Source: Isoetes taiwanensis
Lineage: Eukaryota > Streptophyta > Lycopodiopsida > Isoetales > Isoetaceae
NCBI GenBank assembly: GCA_021234155.1
Contig: JAJEKV010000011.1
Coordinates: 8,665,132 to 8,729,131 of the forward strand
Direction of reading: 5' to 3'
Length of the DNA stretch: 64,000 bases
Shown here piece by piece: positions 11,864-23,202 of this stretch. The first letter of the stretch is position 1. Each line of letters begins with the position of its first letter. Made by a program: the position numbers and the translations under genes. Under the pieces are notes generated by a model. That model was not told where the DNA came from, ran no database searches, and worked only from the letters and a program-made list of their open reading frames with translations.

Positions 11864-12345
11864 CTCTCGTGATGCACGAGGTGCTCTACACTAACAGATT
11901 TGGATAAGAGAAGGATTATTTATTCTTGCAATGGGGAAGATAAGGGGAATGAATCATTGGAACGCATAAATATGATGGAGTTTGTTTGTGCTTCAGGCCA
12001 CCTCATTGTTTTGCCCATACCCCTTCTGCAATATGGTCATAGGTCATATTGCAAAAACAAGAAACAGTGTCTGTAAAGCAACTTTTAATTAATTGCCCAT
12101 ACCCTTAATAAAAAGTTGCTTTACAGACAATGTTTCTTGTTTCTGCAATATGACCTATGACCATATTGCATATTGCAGAAGGGGTATGGGCAAAACAATG
12201 AGGTGGCCTGAAGCACAAACAAACTTTATCATATTTATGCGTTCCAATGATTCATTCCCCTTATCTTCTCAATTGCAAGAATAAGTAATCCTTCTCTTAT
12301 CCAAATCTGTTAGTTTAGAGCACCTCGCGCATCACATCACGAGAG
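11864..12345. repeat. Large inverted repeat (foldback) upstream of the LRR gene
   Basis: The left arm (11864 to about 12087) and right arm (about 12108 to 12345) are near-perfect reverse complements around a loop of about 20 bases. Shared blocks include GGCCACCTCATTGTTTTGCC, CCTTCTGCAATATGGTCATA, the CATTCCCCTTATCTTC box and TAGAGCACCTCG. Extra partial copies of the same repeat sit at 11826, 12360-12470 and 5185-5272. It could be a foldback transposon or two head-to-head MITEs. Its transcript would form a stem of more than 200 bp. It ends 130 bases before the LRR start codon. Confidence 0.85.
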
Positions 12346-12475
12346 CATTATAATACCATATTATATTGCAGAAACATTGTCTCTAAAGCAACTTTTAATT
12401 AAGGGGTATGGGCAAAACAATGAAACTCCATCATATTTATGCGTTCCAATGATTCATTCCTCTTATCTTGTCCAA

Positions 12476-14212
12476 ATGAAACGTTTTTTTGTTGCACTGC
12501 TCCTATTGTGGGCCGCCCCTTCTCAGGCAGCAACACAATGCCTGGCTTCAGAGCGCCAGACCTTGCTCAAGTTCAAAGCTGAGCTCAAGGCTTTCCCTAA
12601 CTCTGTTGGTTGGAAAGGAAAAAACTGTTGTGGTTGGAATGGGGTTACTTGCAATACTACCACAGGTAGAGTAACAGACCTTCACATTCCTTATTCTGAT
12701 CCATCCAATCTAGGCCCCACTTCTGCACTGGGGATTTTGGGAGACTTGCCTGATCTTCAAACCCTATATTGCAGAGTTATCTTTGCAGGTCCCATTCCTT
12801 CATCCATATCCAAGCTCAGAAAACTTAGAAAGCTTGATCTATCGGGCAATGAAGGCATCACTGGGCCCCTTCCACAGTCTTTTTTTCATCTTTCTAACCT
12901 CGAAGAGCTTGATTTGTCTGGTTGCAGCATTAGAGGGACTTTGTCTCCAAGCATATCCAAGCTTCAAAAGCTCATAATACTTCACTTTCGATCAGCCAAT
13001 CTAAAAGGGGTTATTCCTTCAGCACTTGGTTCACTCCATCGTCTTCGACTATTAGACCTGTCAGAGAATTTTCTTCGAGGAAGCATTCCTGCAAGTATAG
13101 GTGGTCTGTTGGAGCTGAGGTACCTTTATCTAAACCAAAATAATTTCACAGGGTCTCTTCCTCCATCTCTGGGAAAGCTCTCCAAGTTGGAAGAACTCCA
13201 TCTCTCAAGCAATCCAGGTATCACAGGTACGATTCCTTCCTCCTTCGAGGGCCTCAATGCATTAAAAGGGTTGAAGTTATCAAGCACAGGTTTATCAGGT
13301 TCAATCCCCAATATATTTAAAGGAACTCCAAATCTGGACAGGATAGAAATTCAGAATAATGCCTTCATTAGTCCACTTCCTCCATCCATTGGCCTGCTCA
13401 GTAATCTCCACTCCGTTGATATGAGCAATAATGCCTTCACTGGCACACTGCCTGCTTCTTTTGGCCTCCTTGACAACCTTGGGTACTTTTATGCCAGCAA
13501 TAACTCTTTTTCTGGTCCCATTCCAGATGGGTTTGCCAAAAAACTGGCCAATCTTCGTTGGTTAGATCTGAGCTATAACAAAATTACTGCCCTTCCTTCT
13601 AACTTAAAGATCATTAAGAACCTGCTAGTCCTGCGATTGAATGGAAATATGTTTACATTTGAATCCATCCAAGGGATTACAACCATTGGCAATGTAATAA
13701 TTATCGAACTCAGACGTTGTGGTCTCAAAGGTCCCATACCAAGCTGGTTAAGCAGGCTAAATCCGCACGGATATGGTGATTTTGATGAGGGTACGGCTGT
13801 TATAGATCTATCATTTAACTCTATTACAGGTAGTATATCGCCAGATTTTGGCAATATGGGTTACCTAGGTGAGCTCAGTCTTAGCAATAACAAGATCACA
13901 GGCAGCATACCATCCAGCATTGGAAGACTAGTGAGGATGGAACATTTGGATCTGTCCAGGAATAAGATTACAGGAGAAATACCATCAAGTCTAGGAAATT
14001 TGTCACGTCTTGAATATCTAGATTTGTCAAGGAATGGACTGAGTGGCTCAATACCTAAGTCATTCTTGGAGGTAAAATTATTAACCTTTCTGGATCTGTC
14101 CCACAACAAATTAAGCGGGAAGATACCAGAGGGAGAAGTGTTGGCAAAGTTTAATGCATCAAGCTTCGAAGCTAATGTGGGGCTATGCGGCCACCCTCTC
14201 CAAACGTGCTGA
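12476..14212 (+). CDS. Secreted leucine-rich-repeat protein (receptor-like protein ectodomain type)
   Basis: 578 residues from the methionine at 12476, chosen because it begins a clean signal peptide (MKRFFVALLLLWAAPSQA). The 33 codons upstream of it are repeat-derived. An LRRNT-like N-cap follows (ASERQTLLKFKAEL, then CCGWNGVTCN). About 20 plant extracellular LRRs of the LxGxIP type run from residue 75 to 560, with an island-like irregular repeat around 420-440. The protein ends in the C-cap FEANVGLCGHPLQTC and a stop. There is no transmembrane helix or kinase, so it resembles a PGIP/DRT100-like or truncated receptor-like protein acting in the apoplast. No introns are visible and the ORF is intact. 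Ligand and role are unknown. Confidence 0.9.
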   Translation: MKRFFVALLLLWAAPSQAATQCLASERQTLLKFKAELKAFPNSVGWKGKNCCGWNGVTCNTTTGRVTDLHIPYSDPSNLGPTSALGILGDLPDLQTLYCRVIFAGPIPSSISKLRKLRKLDLSGNEGITGPLPQSFFHLSNLEELDLSGCSIRGTLSPSISKLQKLIILHFRSANLKGVIPSALGSLHRLRLLDLSENFLRGSIPASIGGLLELRYLYLNQNNFTGSLPPSLGKLSKLEELHLSSNPGITGTIPSSFEGLNALKGLKLSSTGLSGSIPNIFKGTPNLDRIEIQNNAFISPLPPSIGLLSNLHSVDMSNNAFTGTLPASFGLLDNLGYFYASNNSFSGPIPDGFAKKLANLRWLDLSYNKITALPSNLKIIKNLLVLRLNGNMFTFESIQGITTIGNVIIIELRRCGLKGPIPSWLSRLNPHGYGDFDEGTAVIDLSFNSITGSISPDFGNMGYLGELSLSNNKITGSIPSSIGRLVRMEHLDLSRNKITGEIPSSLGNLSRLEYLDLSRNGLSGSIPKSFLEVKLLTFLDLSHNKLSGKIPEGEVLAKFNASSFEANVGLCGHPLQTC

Positions 14213-17200
14213 TCTATGTTGCTCTATGGCATTTTGCTTAATAAAGATCAGGGCCTCTGCTTAGATAATATTGTTGGCTAGCAAAAATTCATCTGAATGG
14301 AGTACTCCAGTTTTGTACCCGTGTGCTAGGTACCCATCAAATCTACAATATAATTTATGGAGTACTCTAGTTTTGTAACTGTGTGCTAGCTGCAACCAAA
14401 TCTACAATATATTCTATTAGTGACTCAAAATAAATTGCATAAACAACATTCTGTGAGACTTAAAACGTCTTTAATATGATGCAGGGGTGCTCACTTTGAC
14501 TTTATCAAACATAGTATGGCCATTGTGGAATCACTGAAAATGGGGCATCCACCAAGGTCTTAGCTCCACCAATAGTCTCCTTATTATGTAATGTTCTTAA
14601 CGCTGTCATATAAAAGTCTCTGCCTGCCCATGATAGAATGGAACACAATGTCATTTTTAAGATACCAGAAACACTGCAAAATCTGCCTATCCTAAGATAT
14701 ATATAATCGTAATCTAATAGCAATGCATGCCTTTTATCTAATCTAACGTTGAGGCAAAACTCCTTACAGTTTTTGTTACAAGAAATGAATATAGTCATAT
14801 TCTCAAAATAAGTTGCATCACTAAACAAACAACACTCTGTGAGTACAGTGACATTTATTTAAGATATATAAACTTATAATCCTGAATTAAAAAAAAAAAA
14901 CAGCAAGTCATTCGTTTCATGGACATAGAACGAAGGTTTGTGTGCCATAAACGGTGCGACATTCCTTATCTTGTAGTCTACAACCTACTAGGCTAGGTTA
15001 GGAGTAAGATTGATTTGCAGAGTTGTCTGCAGTGAAAAAATATGCTGTAAACATTTATTGGAAGTGGGCAAACGCAACGATGCGAGAAAGAGGAGCAAAA
15101 AAAAACTGTACTCACATTCCTTATAGCAGTGTGGATGCAAGATACCTCGTTTCACTTTGGCGGCAACCAAGTGGTCTAAACTTAGGACAATTGAAAACAG
15201 GTTAGCAGCCATTTCGCCCTCGAGGACTTTATCTACCCCCGATTTCCCAAAAAATAGAAACTTAATATAGTTTCAATTTGAAACTATTAGTTTCCCAGGA
15301 AACTATATCCGGTTTCCTGGAACTATATTCAGTTTCTCTTCAACTCTTTCTATCTTGACTTTTTCGTTGAATTTGTTGTTGAATTTGCAATGATTCAGTG
15401 GCAATGATTTCAGTTTGTGTATCTATGCTTCCATATCTGCAGCAGAATCCAATCCATGTACAAACATTCTTTTCCAACATTCTTTTCCATTTAATGCACC
15501 AATTTTCTCAATCCAAATTTGCAAGAATGTTTCATCCGGCAAAGATTTGAAGCTAAATTTTGAGGGCAAAGATTTGGAGCAAGATTTTGAGCGCATGCCA
15601 CTGTCGCCTTGATCTTGGTATGTTGATCTTGTTTTTGTTGATTGTAGATTTGATTTTTTTTTTTTAACTTCAAACACCTGTTCCAGTGTCGGTTTTCATT
15701 CCCTGTTCTATTCTCATCTCACAAAATCTATTGTTTTCTTCTCAGTGTCAGTTTTCATTCCCTGTTCTATTCTCATCTCACAAAATCTGTTGTTTTCAAC
15801 TGGTTGTTCTATTCTGCATCCTCCGATCAAACTGAAAAATTTGCCCCCAAAAAAATGCTCTTCCTTTGCGACAAAAGGGAGAAAAACAGATAATGAGATC
15901 AAATGGCTAAGATGGCGCTTTGCTGGAGTCCGAGGATGGGTGAGCAATGGATTTATATGGAAACTTGGCATAGAGTGTCTTTTAGAACCGTCTTCTCTGA
16001 TCGTTGGCATCGAGCGTCTTCCAGAATCGTCTTCCCTGTTTCTAATTTCCTTCAAGGTCCAAAGTGGGCGTGATTAATTCATATTATTATTATTATTTTC
16101 TTCTTCAACTAGTAATGGTGCCCAGCGTTGCTTGCTGGGCATAAGTTGGGAGTCATTTGTAAACCCAATGCTGGGCATAAGTTGGGAGTCATTTGTAAAC
16201 CCAAGAAGGAAGAAGGTTGCGGAACTATAGGCAGTTGTTGATCATTGCAATACCTAGGAAGGAAGAAAATTGCAGAGCTATAAGCAGTTTTGATCATTGC
16301 AATATCTAAAATTAGCGATGACCATGTCCTAAGAAGCATAATATTGTTTTGAGAAACTAACACTATCGATGTTAGTGTATGTCTTATTGGCCAATCTTTT
16401 TGGCAATCTTGATGAAGAATAACATTGGCAAAGATTTTATTGCGGCAAGAAATCCCAAAATAAAGGCAACTTCAACCTCAGCTCAACTTTTGTTTAAATA
16501 ACATTTTTGCGATCAACATTTTCTTTTTCTAGGGCATAAAAACATAGTGAGGTGATTGCAAAACTCATATAAAAAGCAAAAAATTATTATGTTTGGTGTG
16601 CAATGGGTTTGCAATATATTCATTTTGTCATTACTCTTTAATCCCTTGTGTTCTTTGTACTTTATTTATTGACATAAAGCTAAAGCTAGGTTAAAGAGGT
16701 ATCAAAGTTGAATGCGCTTCTATTTTATGGTGCATTCCTTCCTCCAAGAAAAACTATTGTTAGAGTCTGCCCAAAATACTGCTAAGACAATTCCTGCATA
16801 ATGTCTTATTGGATGCTACATTCTTGCTAGAAAAAAGAGTTCAAAGCAAGCATTTGCCATATGGTAAGATCATGTGTTATAGGCGAGTTTCATATATGAA
16901 AGTGGTTGTATTAGTGCCGAATAGTTAAATGTATGCATAAACCAATGGTTGCATTAGGTATAACTTTGAACTACGCACATATTTTTGTATTTTATAGTTG
17001 ATCTCAGCATCAATAATGTTGTGTTGTACTCAAGTTCAATAATGTTGTGTTGTACTCAAGTTCAAAATTTGTTAATTTTCTGTTGTTTGCAAATCAGAAG
17101 AACCTGACACTGAATGCAAGATGATTCATTGCTTCTGTTATCTGAAGTTTTCTCCTCGCATTCCTACAATAACCATGCTCAAAGATAAATGATTAATTTA

Positions 17201-17940
17201 TGGATCAACCATGTTGATCAATATTTATGCTGAAACGTGAATTGCCACATGTATTGTAAAAGGATTTTAGACACAAACCCATGTAATAAAAGTGCATTAT
17301 AGCACCCCAAGTGCTTTTGTTGCTAGCAGTTTCATTGTCGTTTTTTATATCAGAAAGGGAAATATCCTTGCTAGATACGGACATTCAAGTTTGCTAAATC
17401 AGATAGCAGACCAAACACATTGAAGGGTCAAGTTTCTTTCAGCAACTAAGCAAATGCGAATGTCACCGTTTCAGTGAAGTGAAACTGCCTCCGCGTCCTA
17501 AAGCCACATGTAGGCTAAGCTCCAAACTACAATATTAAACATAATTTTCCCAGGTTGGTATTGAGAAGCAGTTAAGTTTACGCTGTTATAAAAAAATATG
17601 CTTGAAATAGGATAACTTTTTCTATATTATATAGAAAGGCCCAGAAGAACAGAACAAAAGCACAAATCGTTTAATGGAAATCGTGCCTTCCTTACCTTCC
17701 ACGAACAGAGATGTATCCCAAAAATGTGATGCAGGAACAGTACTTCTTCCAAAAAATATGACATGTTGCGGCTGCTAATGGAATTGGACCCAACTGCTAA
17801 TGAGCTTGATTGCATTTTCCAGGAAAAAGAACTGCATGGTATATACCATACATGGTATCATGGTATGATTGGATTAGAAGATTAGATCCTTGTGAATCAT
17901 AGATCAGAGATTTTAGAAATTTATGAAGTAAATTTCTTAC
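14213..17940. other. Intergenic stretch with small tandem duplications
   Basis: No supported gene. Tandem or near-tandem duplications occur at 14296-14417 (unit about 63 bases, GGAGTACTC..AGTTTTGTA), at 15684-15802 (period 59, CAGTGTC(G/A)GTTTTCATTCC) and at 16117-16310 (a 37-base unit with CTGGGCATAAGTTGGGAGTC, then a roughly 55-base unit with GAAGGAAGAA). A further one at 17013-17070 repeats AATAATGTTGTGTTGTACTC at a 28-base spacing. GAAAC/GTTTC-rich sequence lies at 15255-15345 and resembles 21830-22330. Sequence around 14400-14450 is partly repeated at 14800-14850. Confidence 0.6.
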
Positions 17941-18250
17941 CAAGACAACCAATGTGGAGTCCAAAAATCCAAAGCCGGCTGTCTATTTCATCAATAATCT
18001 GACGATCTCCAGATTCTGGAGATAAGAAAGGAGGGCAGTATGGCAATCCCAATCTAAAAGCTACAAAATCCACATGATACATCAGAAGGAAGTAGTCTAT
18101 AATAAGATCAAAGGAATGAGAAGAACGTGAGAGAGATTTACCGAGAAAATCAACAGCAGCAGCCTGTAGGCCCTTGGGCATGGTGATCTCTTCTATTAGG
18201 AAGGAAATTTGCACCATGTTTATACTCTGCATTTGCACCATTTTCTGATT
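17941..18250 (-). pseudogene. Possible GDSL-type esterase/lipase exon pair, degenerate
   Basis: On the minus strand a segment ending AAAVDFL has a donor (GTAAAT at 18140). A 78-base intron ends TTTTGTAG, and a 40-codon exon (18060-17941) follows, reading FRLGLPYCPPFLSP and ending at a GTAAGA donor. Joined, the VDFLAFRLGLPxxPPFLSP pattern resembles the block II region of plant GDSL lipases. The residues that should follow (NFASGGAG type) are not there, and no catalytic serine block was found. Weak call: it could be an unrelated protein or chance. Confidence 0.25.
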
Positions 18251-20029
18251 CAATATTTCTCCTTAAAAATAGTTGTGAGCTCAAAGATGAAAACCTGGCT
18301 TCCATCTAGCTTCCATCGACAAATCTTACTTGAATGTTAACTTTGTGAGCAAAATCAATCCCAAACATAAGGAGATACGAAATATAAGTTACATCATCCA
18401 TATTTGAGACACACCCAGCAAATATCCTCACCCATAAAAGCTGGTACGATGCAGCATTTGCTCAAAGTGACAGGCTCCCGCATAAGGTGCAACGAAATAA
18501 GGCACCCAAAATAGTCAGGTATTAAAGGAATCAGCCCGGCATACCTGAGCCTTAGAATAAGATGCAAAAGCGATCCAACACGCCATCTTCAAAATTTGCA
18601 GCTTGAGATCAAATAGAAGGAAAACGAAGACCACTTTAGGCAATTTAGCATCTGGAAGCTCTACAGTCAGAATTTTTTTTTTATCTTTGAGCATAAACGA
18701 CTATTCACCTGATTACTCTCTCAGCAGCTTCAGACCTGAGCCACCATCGCCAAGCAGAAGGTGTTCTGACGGATCTGTAGATGCCACTGTCGCCAAAACC
18801 CTTTGTTTTATTTGCCAGACCAATCTGCATTATCTTCTTCTGGGCACCCACAGAGAAGCGCTATACCTGCCAGTGCATGCTCTACCGTTTCGTATTAGCC
18901 CAAATCGACAGAAGAAAACCACGGCCTATCTGGCTGGACCATCAAAATCGTAACTAACCATGCCAGCTTTCACCGACAATCTTCCGGTCCTATGCTTGGG
19001 CCCTGTAGCACGATCCGTGTTGGGTTTTTTATAATGCTTTCCACGATCTGGGCCGAAGCAGCGCGATTTTTGATGCATGCCATTCTGCAATGCCGCGCCG
19101 GAAGCTCCTCTCGCGAACCCTAAAACTTTGTGACATGGCATCATCCTCACCATCCGTTTCGTCAAATCTGGACCGTCCAAATTAGGGCGTGGTCCATTAC
19201 ACAACATTATAATATAAGATGTTTTGCCGAAATATTCTGAGACCCAACTTCTGCACTAAATTTTATGATTTTATGCTTTTCTTTTAAGCTCAATTCGAGC
19301 TTATGCAGCTCTGACAATTAAATTTCTGAGCTTTGCCAAGCTCATCTTATATTCTTGATGCATCAAAAACCTAAAAAATCATGGGCAGAGCTCCTTCCTG
19401 CGAAAAAGAGGGGTCTTGGATGCCGGAAGAAGATCAGAAGCTTATAGCATGGCAGCTGGTGAGCTTAGCCAATCGTCCTCCTGCTTAAGCACGGATTTAG
19501 GAGCTTATCGTTGTTTAATCCTTGCTTTGAAAGGAAGGCGGTGTCCCCTAAATCTTGCCGGAAAGAGCCAAACCGGAAGAGCAATACAAGACGCCCAAGC
19601 ATGGAGCTAGCAGATCTTATTTAAGCACACAACGCCATGCTTCAGACTCCCAAAAGAAAGAGTCCTTCAGTTCGAGAATCCTCTGTGTATTTCAGTTTTG
19701 TTTCACAGGGATATCCCTCACGATTTTGTATCAAAACTTTAGCTTATTATTTTAATAGACTTTGTTTTAAAAAGGGAAAGTTATGGCCCTGAGAAATGCA
19801 ATAATTCCCAGAATGCCATTACAAGATGAGAAATGCAATAATTCCAAGGATGTATTAGGAATTGTATTTGCAAGGATGTATTAGGAATTGTATTTGCAAT
19901 TGTTTAATTGTTTGATGTATATAATTCCTTTAATTGTAATTAATAGGGTGTATTTGCAATTGTTTAATTGTGTGTATATTTTATGGTCTTCTAACTAAAA
20001 CATGATTTTTCTAGTGCTTTATCATAGGG
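18251..20029. other. Gene-free stretch
   Basis: No supported gene. Short open frames have no recognisable domain. Around 19780-19990 there is AT-rich sequence with repeated units (GGATGTATTAGGAATTGTAT twice; TATTTGCAATTGTTTAATTG twice). Confidence 0.5.
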
Positions 20030-21913
20030 ATGGCTACAAAAAACTCACAACAAGAGGGAGATGGTATGGCAATGCCATCCAAACATATGACCTGGGCTGA
20101 TGAAGTGTGAGTATTGTAATGTTCTTCTTTTCTAGATAATAGATTTAGATCATAAAGAGGTATTACAATAGATTTAGATCATAAGAGGTATATAGGGTAG
20201 GATATAAATTTCTCAAATTTCCTTTTGAAATCATAGTAGCCTCTCATCTTAGCATTAATATTTGTGTTTGAATTAGGGTTGTGCATAACAGGTTATGGAA
20301 GATACCTCGTCTAACGACGACTATACATGGGCAGTTTGCCACATCTCAGGACATGTGGTTTTGCATATATGATGGGTGCACTCATACCCACGACCATGGT
20401 TGGGGGGAGGGGGGGGGGGTATTTGGGGATGACGATGCGGGGAGCTATCCATCAGAGGGATAAGCACATTGAGGTGCCTTGGATTCCTCGTGCACGAGGT
20501 GCATGTAAGAGGCATGAGGATGCCCCTATAGATGATGCAAGATGGGAAAAAGAAAGGGAGAAGAGCCGCGTGCGTGGACAAGAGCGGTATAGCAAGGCAG
20601 ATTACTTGATTAGCCAGCAAGAGAGGAAGTATAGGGCTAGAGCACGCACACGGATGACTGTAGAGTGAAGTAAGATGGGGGTTGCTCCGCAGGGAAGGGA
20701 CCAGTTGATGGATGAGCAAGTATAGAGGCTATTGGATGTGCGTGCAGCTGGGGCAGAGACGCGTAGACGAGAGACAGAGGCTAGTCTCATGAGGAGACAT
20801 GGGCATGAGCATGTTGAGGAGGATGAGGATCTTGAGGTGGCTCATGATGGTCTAGTAGACTCATTACATATAGACATAGCAGACGACAGGATTGAGAAGG
20901 GTGAGGATATCGAGGTAGCTGAGGATTTTGTAGTTGATGGTATAGTAGACTCAGGTCATGCAGTGACAGAGGGCATGATTAAGGAGGGTTGTCTGGGTCC
21001 TGAACATCATTTTCTAGACGTACATGGCATACAAGAGGCAGGAGCTACGATAGATTTTGCATTACAGCTAGGACTTGCTTGTCCCTCCACTTCATTTACT
21101 ATGGAGGATGGGAGAGACTATATGCCCCTCTCACGTACACTTCTTGGCACATCTCTAAGTCCTAGTACTTCATTCCTTCCGTGTACAACCATTGATGTGG
21201 ATCTTTACATTGGGAGGTTGCCTATCCATAGCAGTGCTCCCATATCCCATCACACTACTCCTATGTCAGTACCGATGTCAGCCCCCCTTTCCACGTTTCC
21301 ATTGCCTCTCGCCTCCACTTCCACAATCCCACTGCCTCCTACCTCCCATCCTATCACTTCTATTTTACCATGCGTATCAACAACTTTCCCTTCATTTCCA
21401 CATCTTTCTATAGTGGCTGGCTCTGTACCACATGCTACTTTGTCATTTAGTCACATTTCATCGACTATGATGAGCCATCATCCACCCTTGCCTAATTTTA
21501 TGCCATATCTTTCACGCCCAGTGGTGCCTAGTTCAGTTACACCGACACTTAGGTTTTCCAGCAGATTAGAAGATTCACTTGATGCACTTGCACCTAGACA
21601 TGGCATGGGACATTCGACGAGTAGAGCACACTCACTTGAAGCACTTCAGACTCGATTTTATAAGGTACAAGATAGGATTGTTGCAGCAGGTGAGGCCTCG
21701 CCATTGTCTAGTGTGCCAGAGGCTCCAGACGAGCTCAGTAGAAGGGGCAGGAGAGGAAGAGGAAGAGGAAGAGGGAGAGGGAGAGGGGGCAGAGGCAGGA
21801 GTCGAGGTTTCTTTGGAAAAACACTCCTCCATTTTATTTTACAAAATGGAAACCTTATAAAGTTTTCTATCCAAATAAAATGGAAACCTTATAAAGTTTT
21901 CTATCCAAATTAA
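20030..21913 (+). pseudogene. Unknown two-exon gene, broken
   Basis: Exon 1 (20030-20106) reads from ATG to WADE and a GTGAGT donor. An acceptor (TGAATTAG) at 20276 keeps the frame into a Cys/His-bearing segment (CIYDGCTHTHDH). The frame then switches at a run of 11 G (20409-20419) to a basic, Arg-rich region (EVPWIPRARGACKRH), passes two in-frame stops near 20667 and 20725, and continues as a 393-codon tail (20732-21913). The tail has an acidic stretch, a Ser/Pro/Thr-rich middle and a terminal Arg-Gly tract (GRGRGRGRGRGG) at 21750-21810. I do not recognise the family. It could be a transposon-encoded protein. The G run could be an assembly artefact; the two stops are harder to excuse. Confidence 0.45.
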
Positions 21914-22330
21914 AAACTTTAGGAGAAACGTAATGTGGTATCAAGGGAAACTTAATGTAGTTTCTTTGGAAACCTAATGTAGTTTAAGTTTCTTTGGAAA
22001 CCTAATGCAGTTTCAAATTCAAAATGTTGTCGTACTCCTCACGCTAAAAAGACACCATTAATGCATTTGGGAACACAATCTTTCATGTCATACAATCTTG
22101 AAAATGTGCCACAAGATCTTACACACGTGCCTAGACTCTTTCATTTTATTTTACAAAGCGGAAACCTTATAGAGTTTTCCCAAAGTAAACTATATATAGT
22201 TTCCATAAAGGAAACCTTACAAGAGAGGAAACCTAACATAGTATCCATGGAAACTTAATGTGGTTTCAATGGAAACTTGATGTAGTTTCGTGGAAACTAC
22301 ATCAGGAAACTACATCAAGTCCCGGGGGTT
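21830..22330. repeat. GGAAAC/GTTTCC-rich repeat cluster
   Basis: Many diverged copies of a short partly palindromic unit of the form GGAAACTTNATGTAGTTTC, including GTTTCCATGGAAACTTAATG and GGAAACTACATCAGGAAAC. It starts with a 39-base tandem duplication (AAAATGGAAACCTTATAAAG, twice, 21844-21918). Similar sequence appears at 15255-15345 and 33960-34060, so this is a dispersed family. Confidence 0.6.
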
Positions 22331-23202
22331 TCACTTAGGCATATGGGGATACCACATCTGCGTGCAAGGGGTCCAGAGAAAACCCCTGTATACGACTTTT
22401 TGGAGGTGGAAAACCCCTATATACGTAAATAGGAAAAGCCAGTTTCCAAGCCCCTTTCCGTAGATGTACTTTCGGACTATCCTAATTTTTACATACCCCT
22501 ACCCGATCTTGTACTTGAGTTTGTGCTTGCGCACCTTACCCCTATGTACAGAATAAATAAAATTTCAAAATGTTTTTAATTGACATTTCTCGCATCTCGA
22601 TCTCGCATTTCCCTGGGGTTCTTACATGCATGCGACATTACAAGGGTAATTCTAAGGAGCCTTTGCAAAGCAAGACAAATGCAAGCCGATTCGGGTAATA
22701 TTAAGCATATGGACTATAAGCCTAAGCCTAAGTCTATAAAATGCATAAGTTCAATCATAAATGTTACAATGTTTTTCAAGCATTCGAGTGCATAGAACTT
22801 AACTACGCAGTTGTGAAAGTGTTCAATCATATTATCAAAAAGCCAAATGCTTTCACCATCGAGCACACATTATCTATCACCATTACCTCATACATTGTCC
22901 TGTTCACAAGCATTCAAATAGACTGGATGTATCATGGTCCTAGATTCTCAAAGACAACAGTTCAATGATATCCACTATCATAGTATAGTGTTAAATCATA
23001 TCTTGTTCAATAGTGCACAAAGGTTTTAAAACGAAAATAGAAAGTATTTTTTTGGAACAAACACAAAGGTTTTAAAACTAAAATAGGAAGTCTTTTTTAA
23101 GGACATGCTTATGTAAAGTGCAAAATCAAATATCCTATAAGCTCCTTTCACATTTTCCATATATACTTGAGAAACTTTTCTTATGGCAGAGGCCTCTAAG
23201 AT
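22331..23202. other. Gene-free stretch
   Basis: No supported gene. It contains sequence related to 33880-33990 (CCCGGGGGTTTCAC and AACCCCT motifs) and AT-rich DNA up to the CHD1-like pseudogene. An approximately 40-base phrase (CACAAAGGTTTTAAAAC) is repeated at 23017 and 23063. Confidence 0.5.

Noticed and set aside
14505-14828. Minus-strand 107-codon frame downstream of the LRR gene
   Set aside because: No domain, and it lies in repeated non-coding sequence.
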